From Gordionus sp. m RMFG-2023 (lineage: Eukaryota > Nematomorpha > Gordioida > Chordodea > Parachordodidae), in NCBI RefSeq assembly GCF_954871325.1, contig NC_088776.1:9245985-9309984 (forward strand): 64,000 bases of DNA, given 5' to 3'. The number at the start of each line of letters is the position of its first letter. Within the stretch, counting starts at the first letter, position 1. Position numbers and translations under genes: made by a program. A model generated the notes under the pieces. The model saw nothing but the letters and a program-made list of their open reading frames with translations, was not told where the DNA came from and ran no database searches. This document shows positions 37,132-50,400 of the stretch, one piece after another.

Positions 37132-39736
37132 TTTAAATTATTTAAATAGCTCCTTAATATGATATAAAATTATTTACTTTATTGAAAATAAGCCTATAGC
37201 CAAAAGTCGGAAATGGCTATAAAATAAAAAAATTTCTTTTATTTACTTTCAATTTTTTTTGAAAGATGTATTTTATACTTCCTAATATTTGCACAAATTC
37301 AGAATGGGCCAACAGTTATTCTTTAAACATAAGTAGTATAGCTTAAATCCTATATTATACCAGATACATAGTAATTTATTTTAAAAAAAGTTGGCAATAT
37401 ACTAGAATAAAGCATTATAACTAAATTCTGATTATTTTGCGTTTTTATTTACCAGCAAAAATTCAGAAGTATATCAATTTAAATATAATGATATCTTATT
37501 TAAAAATTAATACTAAGCCTAAAACTCTTAAAAAAATATTAGAGCTAACCCGAACCGAAATTATATAAAAAATACACCAGGGCCGAGCCGTGTTTTACAG
37601 GTTTCTAATAGGTATAAAATTTTACCCTATCCTTGCGGAAGCTGAATTATTAAAGATACTTCTAAAATGTTTCCAGTTATATCGTATAGAAATAGAATTA
37701 AATATAGATACATCTAGCGATGCAGGATATCCCTATTTGAGCTGATTCTTAAAAATGGTTAACTAAATATTTTTTAGATAAAATACTGAGTTACGCATAT
37801 TTAAAATTACTAGATACATCGTTTAAAAAAGTATCTATATACCGATACATTTACAAATGTATCTCAAAACAGATACTGTGCTAAAAAATTTATTGAGCTG
37901 ATATCACATCTATATAGAAATATATAATTAAAATAATTAATTGTTATATTTTAATAATTCATATACAAATATATAATTTAATTTTTTTATCACATTAAAA
38001 AACGCGGTATCTTATCCAAAAAATTAGCTACAGATTTTAATTTTATTTCTAAAAACACAAAAATAAAAATTATTTTTTAATTAAGATTAAAATATTTCTC
38101 CTCTAGTTCATATCTCGAGTTCACACGACTTGAGTTCATAGCTCGAATTTTATAACTTAAGTTTAGGAACTTATTTTACCACTTGAGTCAGACAACATAT
38201 TGTCCTTCGTGAGCGGGCTGGTTTTGTTAAAAAAAAATTAACAACAGGCATGAAAGAACATGTTTTTTTTGCAGCCGTAAATGGGCGGGAATAAAAAATT
38301 AAGCCACTAGGAATCCCCTTATAATTATGCGCGAATTTTATAAAATCACGTTAAATTCTTTGAGAGATTCAGAGAATGTTAATGTTAGTTTTTACAAAAA
38401 AAATAGGTAAAATATTAAAATATATAAATAACAACAAAACCTACGAATCCTCGATAATTATGCACTAATCTAAAAAAAATAAATATATAATCATGTTTAG
38501 CATATTTCCAAAAAATATTTTTGGCTAAACTACGTCTATTTAATAAGAAGCAAATAAAAAAAAATGAATTTAAGCTGATCTGAAGAATGTTAATTTAAAT
38601 TAAAAAATACATAGTAAATTAAATAATCGTTTATTGGTAGAAAAAAATAAATTAAATTATGTTTAGCATCTTAAGGTTGGTTACAAGGAAATGAAAAATA
38701 AAGTTTCAAATGCACAGGAATATTTTAGAAAATTAAAAGATTTTTTTGACTAAGCTAATAATCCCTACGAAATATTACTTGAGATATATTAATTATTTTT
38801 TTTAAATAATAGATCATGTTTGACTTTCGGTAAAGTTCAGAAGCCTTAAAATTATCTATCTAATTACATATTTCAAATTTAGGTTAATAATTTAAAAAAT
38901 ATATCTTAAGAACCAGTTTAAACCTATTTATAACAGTTCACTTCCAGTTTAGAAAATTGTAACGGTTCGTTTCGTTGTTCGATTCGGTCCTGCGCCCTGA
39001 AGTTATTTTTTTATATAATTTTATAAACCTATTTTCAACAGATATTAGAATATTTGTAAATTTTACCCGAGTTAGCTTTGAATTTGACAAATTACCAGGA
39101 ACCCGAAGTGAACCGGAATAAACTGCTAAACTTATATAAATATCTGAACCATAACTTAACCGATATAATTATTTTTGAAGGTCTCACGCCCATAAAACTG
39201 GCTAAAAAGATATGGAAGTTAATTTTAAATGGCAAGAATCATCTATCATTTTTGGTCTGGCAGTTTTCTGCTCGCATATAAAGACTAGCTTTATTATTAA
39301 ATGTTATGAGCGTTAAAACATAGGAAAAAGAACCCATATCCGCATTAAACCAAAATTATATTTTACAGTTAAATTCAATTTTTACTTAATTGAAGCTTAA
39401 TAGGTTTACAATTATGTTCATAGTAATAAGATCCATTTGTTTTATATAAATATTCTAAAGATGTAATATATCTCCATTATATCAAATGTATATGATGAAT
39501 ACAATTAAATATATTATTTAACTTCTATATTTTTTTATTATAAATTTATATAAACAAAATTATTTTCACATATCAATTGTTCAAATTCAATATCCATTTG
39601 CACTTGAAAACAGTGAGATATTCATTCATTCTTTTAAGCTATCTCATGATATAGTTTGTTATCATCTTGCTACCCATAATTATAATAAATTGTGGCATCT
39701 AAAATTAAATATGGTCGTTGTTTAACAAATTGCTAT
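37132..39736. other. Gene-free interval upstream of DZIP1
   Basis: Contains fragments of the TAGTGTTG MITE (about 37725-37815), a GC-rich hAT scrap (37540-37620) and decayed 150-bp GACTAAA-type units at 38280-38780. The final few hundred bases should hold the DZIP1 promoter. The open frame at 39078-39281 has no support. Confidence 0.4.
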
Positions 39737-41708
39737 ATGATGTCCACCTGTAATATCAATTCAAACAGTCGTTATTCGTACATTCATACATTCACACTTT
39801 TTTCAATGAGAGAACAAACCTGCAAAATACCTAATTTAAAAGATGAAATTATAGGAGAACAATATTTTTTTAAACCAAGAAAAATTAAAATAGACTGGAA
39901 AAAAATTGGTTATTCCTAAAAATTAATTTCTTACTAATTTTTTTAAAAAAAGCTTCTATTGATTTTGACACATTTTCGCCAGATAAGGATTTTGACAAAG
40001 TTCAACAAAATATTTTTAATATAACTTATTGTGATATTGAAAATGAATTTGTAAAATTTTTTTTTCTCATTTATAATTATTTATTTATTCATAGGGTACC
40101 ACAAATTTGAATGTTAATTTTATTAAATTGTTCAAAATATCACAATACACTATTGAGTATCTCTTGGTATGAATTTTACATGATAATTGTAATAAATAAG
40201 CTTATATTTTCAATACTATATTAATTTATTTGCAAAATACATATTATTAAAAGCTCATTTTTTTAATATATAGATTTTATATATTACTTTACAGAACATT
40301 GAATTCTAATGATTATTAATAATTTTATAATTATATAGTTATTTTATAAATATATTAGCATTATAATAAACCTTTTTATGATTATTTAGTTTACCCAGGA
40401 TAGACTATTAAAAAAAATAAATCTTATACATGAAAGATTTGAAGAATTATATAAAGTATATTTATTATTAAAAATTTTTTGAAATTTTTGATTATTAGAA
40501 TGCCTTATATCAGAAAAAAACCTTAATATCAACTAAGGATAGGTTGTTTAATGCAAGAAGGGAAATAAAAAAGCAACAACAAATCATTAAATCATATAAA
40601 GAAATATTTGTATTATGTGGAATAAACAAAAAGGATATTAATGGATTAATTCATCAAGTAATTATTATAACTTTATTTTTTATATTATATTAATTCATTA
40701 AGTGCCCTTATTGTACAAAAGCATTTGTTTCTGATGATTTTTTAACATCTCATTTAGAAAGAAGGCATTTTAATAGGCATAGTAGCAAAATATTACCTAA
40801 GGAAATTAAAAAGGATAAACATGATTTTGGAATAGATGAATCAGAGGATGATAATATAAAGCTACTTAAAAATAAAGATAATTTGAATTCTAACCCTTCC
40901 ATTAGTCCTCAGGTTTGCATAAATATAATGCAAGACTATAAATCCTATATAAATTTATTTAACAGGATAAATCTATGACTTCCCTAAAAGATATTAGAGT
41001 TTCGGAGGAAAATACTTTAAATGCTATAAATCAACTGTGCCAATTACAGGAAGTCAAATATTTGAAGGAAATGAAATATTTTAAAGACAACTTGAATCTC
41101 CAAATGAAATATGTAGCCGACAATGTCATTGATCTAGTACAGGACAAATTAACTACAAAGAGTTTTATACCAAATGAAAATTATCAGGGTAGCCTTACAA
41201 CAACCTTTAATCCCAATAAAAGCCCTAAAAACAATAAATCTATATTATCTACCCAGTTTTCTAAAAGACATTCCTTAAAATCTAATAAATCATTGAAAGA
41301 TCTTAATATACAAAATATAGGAGATATCAAAGATAGAGAAAATACAGGTTAGAAATATAAATCATTATTATAAATTTTATGTTTGGATTAATCTATGAAA
41401 TTTTTGTCTTAAAAATATATGAATTGAAAATTTAATTTAAAGTTTATTTATTTTTTTAAATAATAATTTGAACACCAAACTGACAATTTATTATTAGACT
41501 TATAAATCTAATATAAAAGAGAAGTAATATTAATTATTTGTATACCAGCCCCACCCAGTGAACAAATTTAATTAATTTTAATTCTAACAGCTAAAATGAT
41601 AAAGATAGCTTCAAAGGACATGGATATCAACAATGAAATTCAGCTGGATGCATTAAAACCTGATGTGATATTTAGAGGAGATAAAAAAGAAAGCATTACC
41701 AATGCTAA
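39737..41708 (+). CDS. DZIP1: DZIP1 / Iguana ciliary protein, exons 1-8
   Basis: DZIP1 acts at the ciliary base and transition zone and in Hedgehog signalling. Exons: 39737-39908, 39953-40050, 40095-40166, 40390-40455, 40499-40657, 40703-40912, 40966-41347, 41591-41708, all GT-AG and in phase. QYFFKPRKIKIDWKKI corresponds to the N-terminal FRxRxxxVDWRRI block. DFDTFSPDKDFDKVQQNIF then NITYCDIENEF matches the DVDKVxxExDxxTLQENI-NITFC block, and FIKLFKISQYTIEYLL matches FLKLFRLAQLTIEYLL. Exons 4-5 are coiled coil. Exon 6 has the single C2H2 finger CPYCTKAF...HLERRH. The start is the first in-frame ATG (MMSTCN). Read through, exon 8 stops at 41712, but a GTGAAT donor just before the stop and homologous exons further right suggest the gene continues. 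Confidence 0.88.
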
Positions 41709-44435
41709 GTGAATAATTTTTCAACTATATATAACCTAATATAATTGATACATGTCAAGCTTAATTTAATCATAATTAATATTATGCCTTTGTGATATGC
41801 ACTAATTTATATAGCAATTCCAGTTTTGGGCCAATCAAAAAAAATAATATCACAATGTGATTTCCCCAGCTTAATCCTATTTATTATACCCATTTTATTT
41901 TATCATTAATTTTTTTAAAAAGTTCAAAAAATTATTTTTAAAAAAAATTTTAATCTGATTTTATATGATCAAAGTCTTAAACATTAAGATTTATGAATGG
42001 GATTTTTATATACTCTTATTTGTGGGATTCTTTATTCATATTAAAGAGGAATTCTTATTTTTTTTTAAATTACATCAAAAAATTAAAGTCTAAACATTTT
42101 ACAAATATAAAAAAATCAAATATTTACAATTTAAAAAAAAATCATTCTAAAATAAGTCCTGTAAACATAGTTATGGATGATGCATAAAACATGTTGAGAA
42201 TGAGAAATACCATTAGTATTCATTTCATTTAGGAATATTTTAACTCATAGAAATGGTTAAAGTATACTGTCGAACAATGACTGACACACATGGCATGAAT
42301 ATTTAAATATTATTCTTCTTAAATTAATTTATTATATAAACTCTAAAAAGAATTTTTCGTGAATAATGTTAAAACTTTAAAATCATATTTATAAAAATTT
42401 CAAAAATTTATCGATTTTAAAATAATATTATTTAATTAATTAATAGCTAAATATCTATAAGCGTTTATCTGACGATTTTTGGTTTATACAAATTCAGTAA
42501 TAAGATATGCAATTTGAAAAATTATAGTAAACTAATAATTATATTTATTAGTGAAAAATATCTGCTAGATTAGTTAATATATTTTTAATTTTGCATTTTA
42601 TCAATATAAAAAGAATTATATAGAATTATCCCGAAAATAAAAGTATCCTCAGTTTAGTTAAAAATATTAAAATATTCTATTTTTTAAAATAATATTATAG
42701 ATACAGGGTATATTTACAGCTATTTTTAATATAAAAAAAAATGTCGAATACGTTAATCTAAAATAATTTTTAGGTATATAACGACGTAAATAAATATTTA
42801 CGTTTTTTTATAGTAGGTATTTTAAAATGGCTATAGTTTGAATGGCAACTTTATTAGAGAGAGAAATATATATTTTAAAATAATTAGGGGGAAAAGTGAT
42901 TAGAACCTTTATTATAATAAGCTGAACTTTTCTTTTATTAATATATCAATTTAATATATTTACTTACCGCTAAACTTTTATTAATATATTCTTTATTGTA
43001 AATGCGAAGACAAGTCAAAAGAAATAATATATTTTTTAAAATAATAAAATAATGATCCTTTTTACCTTTTTTTTTTTATCTCTTTTTATATTTAACTTAA
43101 TAATCGAAAATATATTATATCGCAGATAAATATAAATAATAAAAAATCTATATAAAAATATTAGTTATTAATATTCAGTAATTCCAAAATATGAGAAATT
43201 TACTCACGATAATACAAAAAAAACATGACAACCTTATCTATACAAAATTGATATTAATATTCATATATTTTATTTATATTTTTATATATTTAGCATATAT
43301 ATATAGAATATTTATAATATTTATACATTAGATTATAATATTTCGCAAATAACAATTTCTAATAAATATTATAGGTAAAAATTTTCGGATTGATGTTTTG
43401 GGAGAAGATAAGTTATTTAATTATGACCTTTTATAAGTTAGCATCTACAATATTATCTTAAAAAAATTAGAATATTTTAATATTTTTTAAAAATGACTAA
43501 ACTGAGATTTATTTTCGATATAATTATTAAAAAAATGGTAGGAACCTCAGATTTTTTACATTTTATAATAATATAAGTTAGTATCCACAAAATTCGTGTA
43601 AAAATAAATACTTTTAATATTCCAAAAATCTAAAAGATAGAAAAGATGAAACGGAGAATGGACTTTTATTTTCGGCGTAAAGAAATGATGGAAATCTCTA
43701 ATTTTTTTCCGCTTTAAGATTGTCTATAATTAATTATAAATCGATGGATACAAATTACCCAGTTAATTGACAAACTTAATTTAGATAAATTATATTAATA
43801 TTATTTATTCCCAGATAACATTTTGTGTATTTGATAATATTTGATCAGGTTAAATACTCATTCGGTCAGGACCGAATTTGACCAGGCAATTGACCACTTG
43901 CCAACCGTAGTATATAATATGCTTACCTTAAAATGTCTATTAAATTATTATAAATTTTTTAACAGCAATATCGTTGCCAAAGAAAAATTTAACAATTTAG
44001 ACGCACAAGTTTCATATTCTATATATATATTTTTTATTTTAACGAAAAATCGACTATTTTTACTCCTAAATAATGACTAAATATTAGAAATATGCCAAAT
44101 TCGGCCCAAATGGGTTTCGGGTTGGGCCTATTTAAAAAATTTGATTGGGTTGAGCCCAGCCTAATATTTAAAATTCGACTGAGCTTAAAATTTTAATATT
44201 ACATCATCTAATTTTTTGAAATAAATCGACATATTTTAAAATTTTTGTAAGAAATAAGGCAATATCTTTTATTTGTAGAATATTATTTTTACTATTAAAA
44301 AAATATATTGATTTTGATTTCGAACCGGGTTTTTTGGGATAAATAAAAAAATATTTTGTTTGGAATCGGGCATAGCCGGAAAAATTAAAATACTAAAACA
44401 TATGAAACCGATAAAAATAGCTAACGCAATTAGAG
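41709..44435. other. Long DZIP1 intron region
   Basis: Mostly A+T-rich. One extra exon is possible at 42049-42160 (phase-compatible, Lys/Asn-rich, ending SKISP before a GTAAAC donor). GC-rich hAT debris lies at 44086-44380 (CGGGTTGGGCC, AACCGGGTTTTTTGGG). Diverged tandem units with TAAGTTAGCATCTACAA occur near 43430-43600. Confidence 0.35.
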
Positions 44436-47400
44436 TCTTCGTATAATGAAAAATTGCTTCAACAACAGAGAGAATGGGAAAAAAGAATGGACCGTTTGGA
44501 GGAAATTTACCGCAAGAAGCTAAATGATGGAACCCCTAAACACGTAAAATTATAATATAAAAATTGTTTGATTTATAGTGTTAAGTATCTACTCGTAATT
44601 TGCAGCTCTGATTATCAAATTTGTTTGATATTTCTGCTTACCTGTATTTTCATGCCATATAATTTATATACCAATATTTTAATCAAACTTGATTTATTTA
44701 AACAATCATTTCAGACACAAGAAGATTCAAGTGCTAAAAAAGTAGGTAGACAAAGTAGTTATTCCTCCGAAACTTCTAGTGATGACCTATCGAACACAAG
44801 ATTTTTATCAAATTCTAAGTCGAATAGGTTTTTTATTCCTTTTCACCTCTCCCTTTCATTATTTGATTAACGTTGTTTATCTCTCTTTTTTTAGTATTTT
44901 ATAAAATCGGGCATGACTAAAATACGCGTCCCCGGAAACTACGCGTCCCCGGTCATACAGGTTTAATTTATATAATATTAATAAAAAATCTTATTTAGCT
45001 TTATAAGATGAGTTAAAAAATGTTTTTTGCGCAGGGACGCGTAGTTTTTCATTTAAAAAAATAAAAGCAGATTCATATTTAGCTCATTAAATGGATACAG
45101 AAAATGTTTTTATTTATTTTAAAAAAAAGTGGTAACTTAGTATTATTTTTAAAATACTAATCATGAAAAAACTACCGGTCAAGTTACATTTTTTTAAAAA
45201 ATAAAAGCAGATTCATATTTAGTTCATTAAATGGATACAGAAAATGTTTTTTTTTTATTTTTAAAAAAAGTGGTAACTTAGTAAAATTTTGAAAAAACAC
45301 TTCTTTTTTTTCATTTTTTGACTAAAATACGCGTCCCCGGTCAAGATAGATTATTTTTATAAAAATGAATATAGAATCTTGTATAGTTTATCAAGGAGAT
45401 TCAGAAAATGGTATTAATAAAGCCAGCTTTATACACATAATAATGGTGGTAAAATTTTCTCAAGCCTAGAAAGTGGTAGTTGGTATCAAAATTATCATAA
45501 TAATACTAGTTAAAAAATATTGATTAAATTAAGTTAATTTAAATCAAATATATATGAAGAATTATAACAAAATATAAAGTTAAAGAGGGGCTGAATGGTA
45601 AGAACATTTGTCTTCGTATCGTTAGGTCCTAGGTTCGAATCCCGGAGTAGGAAAAAAAATATTTAAAATTTTTTTTTAACATTACACTATATAGTCTCCT
45701 TAAATTTTAAATACATTAAGGAAAGAAAACGTTCATTTCTTGATTACTACGATTATATAATATATCAAATGTAAATCGTTAATATTCAATCCGAAGATGA
45801 CATATATCAATTTAATATAATTTATAAAAATATTCTAATTTTTTTTTCATTCTAAATTATCAGTAAAAAAAATAGGTAGGTTGAATAAATATATTTTATT
45901 GTTTTCGAACTATTTAAATAAATATATTAAGAAAAAATAATAATTAAAGATTGAATCGATACTTACCTGCGAACAAACTTATGTTTTTTTTATCATCCTC
46001 AGGTTATTATTGCTATAAAATACACAAATTTCTTATAACTTTAAGACACTACATCTACTTAATAAATTTTTTACTTTTGCACGGATATTATAAAATCTTA
46101 ATATATAGGGAATAATGTTTTTCCTCCTTAGTTTTATTTTCAATAACTTTCATAAAATTTTAAAACTAAATTAATTTTTTAAATGGTCAATTAAAACAGA
46201 CTAATTTAATTTCACCAAATTTATAAAACAAATAATTTTATTTATCAGATATATAAACCATTTATTATTTGAATTAAAATATCATTTATTAAATATATGA
46301 TGATTTATATAACATATTATTATGGTATAATTTAAAAAAGATATTCTTTTAATAGTTGATAATAAAAAAAAAATAACTATAAGTAAAATAAACAATTATA
46401 ATTACATTATATTGTATACATTATACATTAAAAAGTAAGCATAATATGGTTAAAAAAAATAAATATTTTTTTGTAAAATAGTATTGGTGTTTCATTCCTG
46501 GTTGTCTTTAAAGATGTTGTTAAAATTTTAATCGTTATCCAATGGATCATATGACTAAGGTTTCGTCTTACGAATGTTTGATAAGTGTATTATGTTTGAT
46601 GACGATATCTGTTTTCTTGAATAATTATATAATTATTTTTAAAAATATTTATTCAATAAGCATGATTATTTTGATAATAATATTAAAATTTATAAATAAC
46701 TATTTAACTTTGTATTAATTAAAGAAATTTTTTCTCTATGGTGGTTTTAGCCATAAAAAGTTAGAAATTATTTATTTACACATTTTTATGTTTCCGCTCT
46801 TAGCCACGTGGAGGCAACCATTTTTAAGAGCTTTTAGATCTTAGTTTAAAAAACAAGACCATGGATATATAGCGGGTTTAAAATTTTAAACCTAAAATAT
46901 AACCATTATATTAGATTTAAAAAATTTAAAATTTGTTAATTAAAAAAAAAAATTACTCCCCATAATCTAATAACTCATCATCTGTATTATGATCATTATT
47001 AGACTTGGGATTAATATCTAATCTAAACATCCGACGCCAAGTCAACTCAGGGTTCTTGGTTACTTGGTGTCGGCGCCGTTACTGGAATAGGCATTGTGGG
47101 TATCGGCGCCGATACCGGGATTGGGATTATGGGAATCGGCGCCGATACATGAATTGGGATTATGGGAATTGGCGCCGTTACGGGGATGAGGATTATGGGA
47201 ATCGGCGCCAATAAGCGAGAGGGCACGTGGAATTAGGCTCTCGGGCACGGCCCTCTTGACAAAATCGGATGATATGATCGCCACCGCATCTATAGCATCC
47301 AGATGTACGTCGAGAGCCTCTCGAGGAAGATCCTCTTCCTCCGTACCAATAGTTGGTACCATAGCCCCTCCTAGGGCTACGCGACCTGCGAGACCGTCTG

Positions 47401-50400
47401 TCTCTAACAGGCCTCACTATATTGAGCATTTGCCCATATAGTCGGGAAGCTTCCAGTCTAGCTTCCTCCAACAGGTTATCCAACTCGATCGATCAATCAT
47501 GCGGATTGATATCGTTATTACAAAGTGACCGACCCGAAAAGTCGAACTCATCTAAAAATAATAAAATAAAGGGAAGATACAAATTAAATGTTTAAAAATT
47601 AATATCCATATGCTTTACTTTAATTTTTTTATATTGCGTTGGTTTTTTAGACCCTTTATATTTAACCAACTTTAATTGACCACATGTCGAAACTATATCA
47701 TCATCATTTAAAATCCGTCCTTTCATCATTGCGATGAGACGATGACGACGTTCTTTATCACTTAATTTATCCCAATTTTTGCCCAAAATAAATTTCTTAT
47801 AACTTTCAACAACAAACTGCCCGTTCAAGTTCTTTCTCTTGTACCCTATTCTTATTGGTTATTTTTTATATTAAAGTGTGTAATGGGGAGGTCTTTCTAT
47901 CTACTAAAGACTTTAACATACTATTAAACGATTCACAATCTTTGTTCGACCATAAATTAATAATTATTTTTTTATGTAATGGCTTATAAATATAAGCAAA
48001 TAAATTATCTTCTAATTTTTTATTTAAATAATTCAGAAATGAATTATATCTTTTTTCGACACAATATGATTTTAATTGCAAAATTCTATGATGAAACATT
48101 TCATCATTAATCAAAAATACAATTCCCTCTTTGCCAAAGATATTACGTAAAATTTTTTTGCGATGTTTTACATCAACTCCCTCTTTGTCTCTCAAATATT
48201 TAATAATATTTCTTCTCACATTAACATAATAAATGATCCCATGTTTTAAAATTATTTCTAATAGCAGCGATCTTCGTTAATTCCTCATCGCTATTAATTA
48301 TTAGATTATCAACATTTATATCATGTGCGGTAAAGAGGTGCTTTAAATGAGAAAAGAAATAATTAAACGTCTCTAAATTAGATTTACCGTGCAAAAATAT
48401 AGGACCCATATATATCGGATGGTTTCCTCTTTGCTTTCTACAAACTGCTTTATGTTTGTATATATTTGCCATAACAAATAATTCAGATAAATTGTAGGTT
48501 TTATCTACACTTAATATACAAGGTTTAAGTCTATGACACATATATTTTACTGCATGTGAGAAGAAATATGATTAAATATTTGAGAGACAAAGAAGGAGTT
48601 GATGTAAAACATCGCAAAAAAATTTTACGTAATATCTTTGGCAAAGAAGAATTGTATTTTCGATTAATGATGAAATGTTTCATCATAGAATTTTGCAATT
48701 AAAATCATATTGCGTCAATGAATTATTAAAATAAAAAATTAGAAGATAATTTATTTTCTTATATTTATAAGCCATTACATAAAAAATAATTATTAATTTA
48801 TGGTCGAACAACGATTGTGAATCGTTTAATAGTATGTTAAAGTCTTTAGTAGATAGAAAGACCTCCCCATTACACACTTTAATAGAAAAATAACCAATAA
48901 GAATAGGGTACAAGAGAAAGAACTTGAACGGGCAGTTTGTTGTTGAAAGTTATAAGAAATTTATTTTGGGCAAAAATTGGGATAAATTAAGTGATAAAGA
49001 ACGTCGTCATCGTCTCATCGCAATGATGAAAGGACGGATTTTAAATGATGATGATATAGTTTCGACATGTGGTCAATTAAAGTTGGTTAAATATAAAGGG
49101 TCTAAAAAACCAACGCAATATAAAAAAATTAAAGTAAAGCATATGGATATTAATTTTTAAACATTTAATTTGTATCTTCCCTTTATTTTATTATTTTTAG
49201 ATGAGTTCGACTTTTCGGGTCGGTCACTTTGTAATAACGATATCAATCCGCATGATTGATCGATCGAGTTGGATAACCTGTTGGAGGAAGCTAGACTGGA
49301 AGCTTCCCGACTATATGGGCAAATGCTCAATATAGTGAGGCCTGTTAGAGACAGACGGTCTCGCAGGTCGCGTAGCCCTAGGAGGGGCTATGGTACCAAC
49401 TATTGGTACGGAGTAAGAGGATCTTCCTCGAGAGGCTCTCGATGTACATCTGGATGCTATAGATGCGGTGGCGATCATATCGTCCGATTTTGTCAAGAGA
49501 GCCGTGCCCGAGAGCCTAATTCCACGGTGCCCTCTCGCGTATTGGCGCCGATTCCCATAATCCCTATCCCCGTATAGGCGCCTATACCCACAATGCCTAT
49601 TCCCGTAACGGCGCCGACACCAAGTAACCAGGAACCCTGTGTTGACTTGGCGTCGGATGTTTAGATTAGATATTAATCCCAAGTCTAATAATGATCATCA
49701 TACAGATGATGAGTTATTAGATTATGGGTAGTAATTTTTTTTTTTAATTAATAAATTTAAAATTTTTTAAATCTAATAATATAATGTCAGGTTTAAAATT
49801 TTAAACCCGCTAATATATCCATGGTCTTAGTTTTTTAAACTAAGACCTAAAAGTTCTTAAAAATGGTTGCCTCCACGTGGCTAAGAGCGGAAACATAAAA
49901 ATGTGTAAATAAATTATTTCCAACTTTTTATGGCTAAGACCATCATAGAGAAAATATTTCTTTAATTAATACAAAGTTAAATAGATATTTATAAATTTTA
50001 ATATTATTATCAAAATAATCATGCTTATTGAATAAATATTTTTTAAAATAATTATATAATTATTCAAGAAAACAGATATCGTCTTCAAACATAATACACT
50101 TATCAAACATTCGTAAGACGAAACCTTAGTCATATGATCCATTGGATAACGATTAAAATTTTAACAACATCTTTAAAGACAATTAGGAATGAAACACCAA
50201 TACTATTTTACGAAAAAATGATATTTATTTTTTTAACCATATTATGCTTACTTTTTAATGTATAATGTATACAATATAATGGTAACTATAATTGTTTATT
50301 TTACTTATAGTTATTTTTTTTTATTATCAACTTTATTTAAAGAATATCTTTTTTAAATTATACCATATAATAATATGTTATATAAATCATATTATATTTA

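Noticed and set aside
41709-41712. TGA after exon 8 as the true end of DZIP1
   Set aside because: A GTGAAT donor immediately precedes it, and DZIP1-like blocks continue in order further right, so termination here is less likely, though not excluded.
47060-47362. Open frames antisense to and overlapping the zinc-knuckle frame
   Set aside because: They exist because the GC-rich 33-bp repeats lack stops in several frames; the knuckle frame explains the region better.
48683-48913. Open frame on the minus strand of the MULE1 right arm
   Set aside because: Antisense shadow of the decayed inverted transposase copy.
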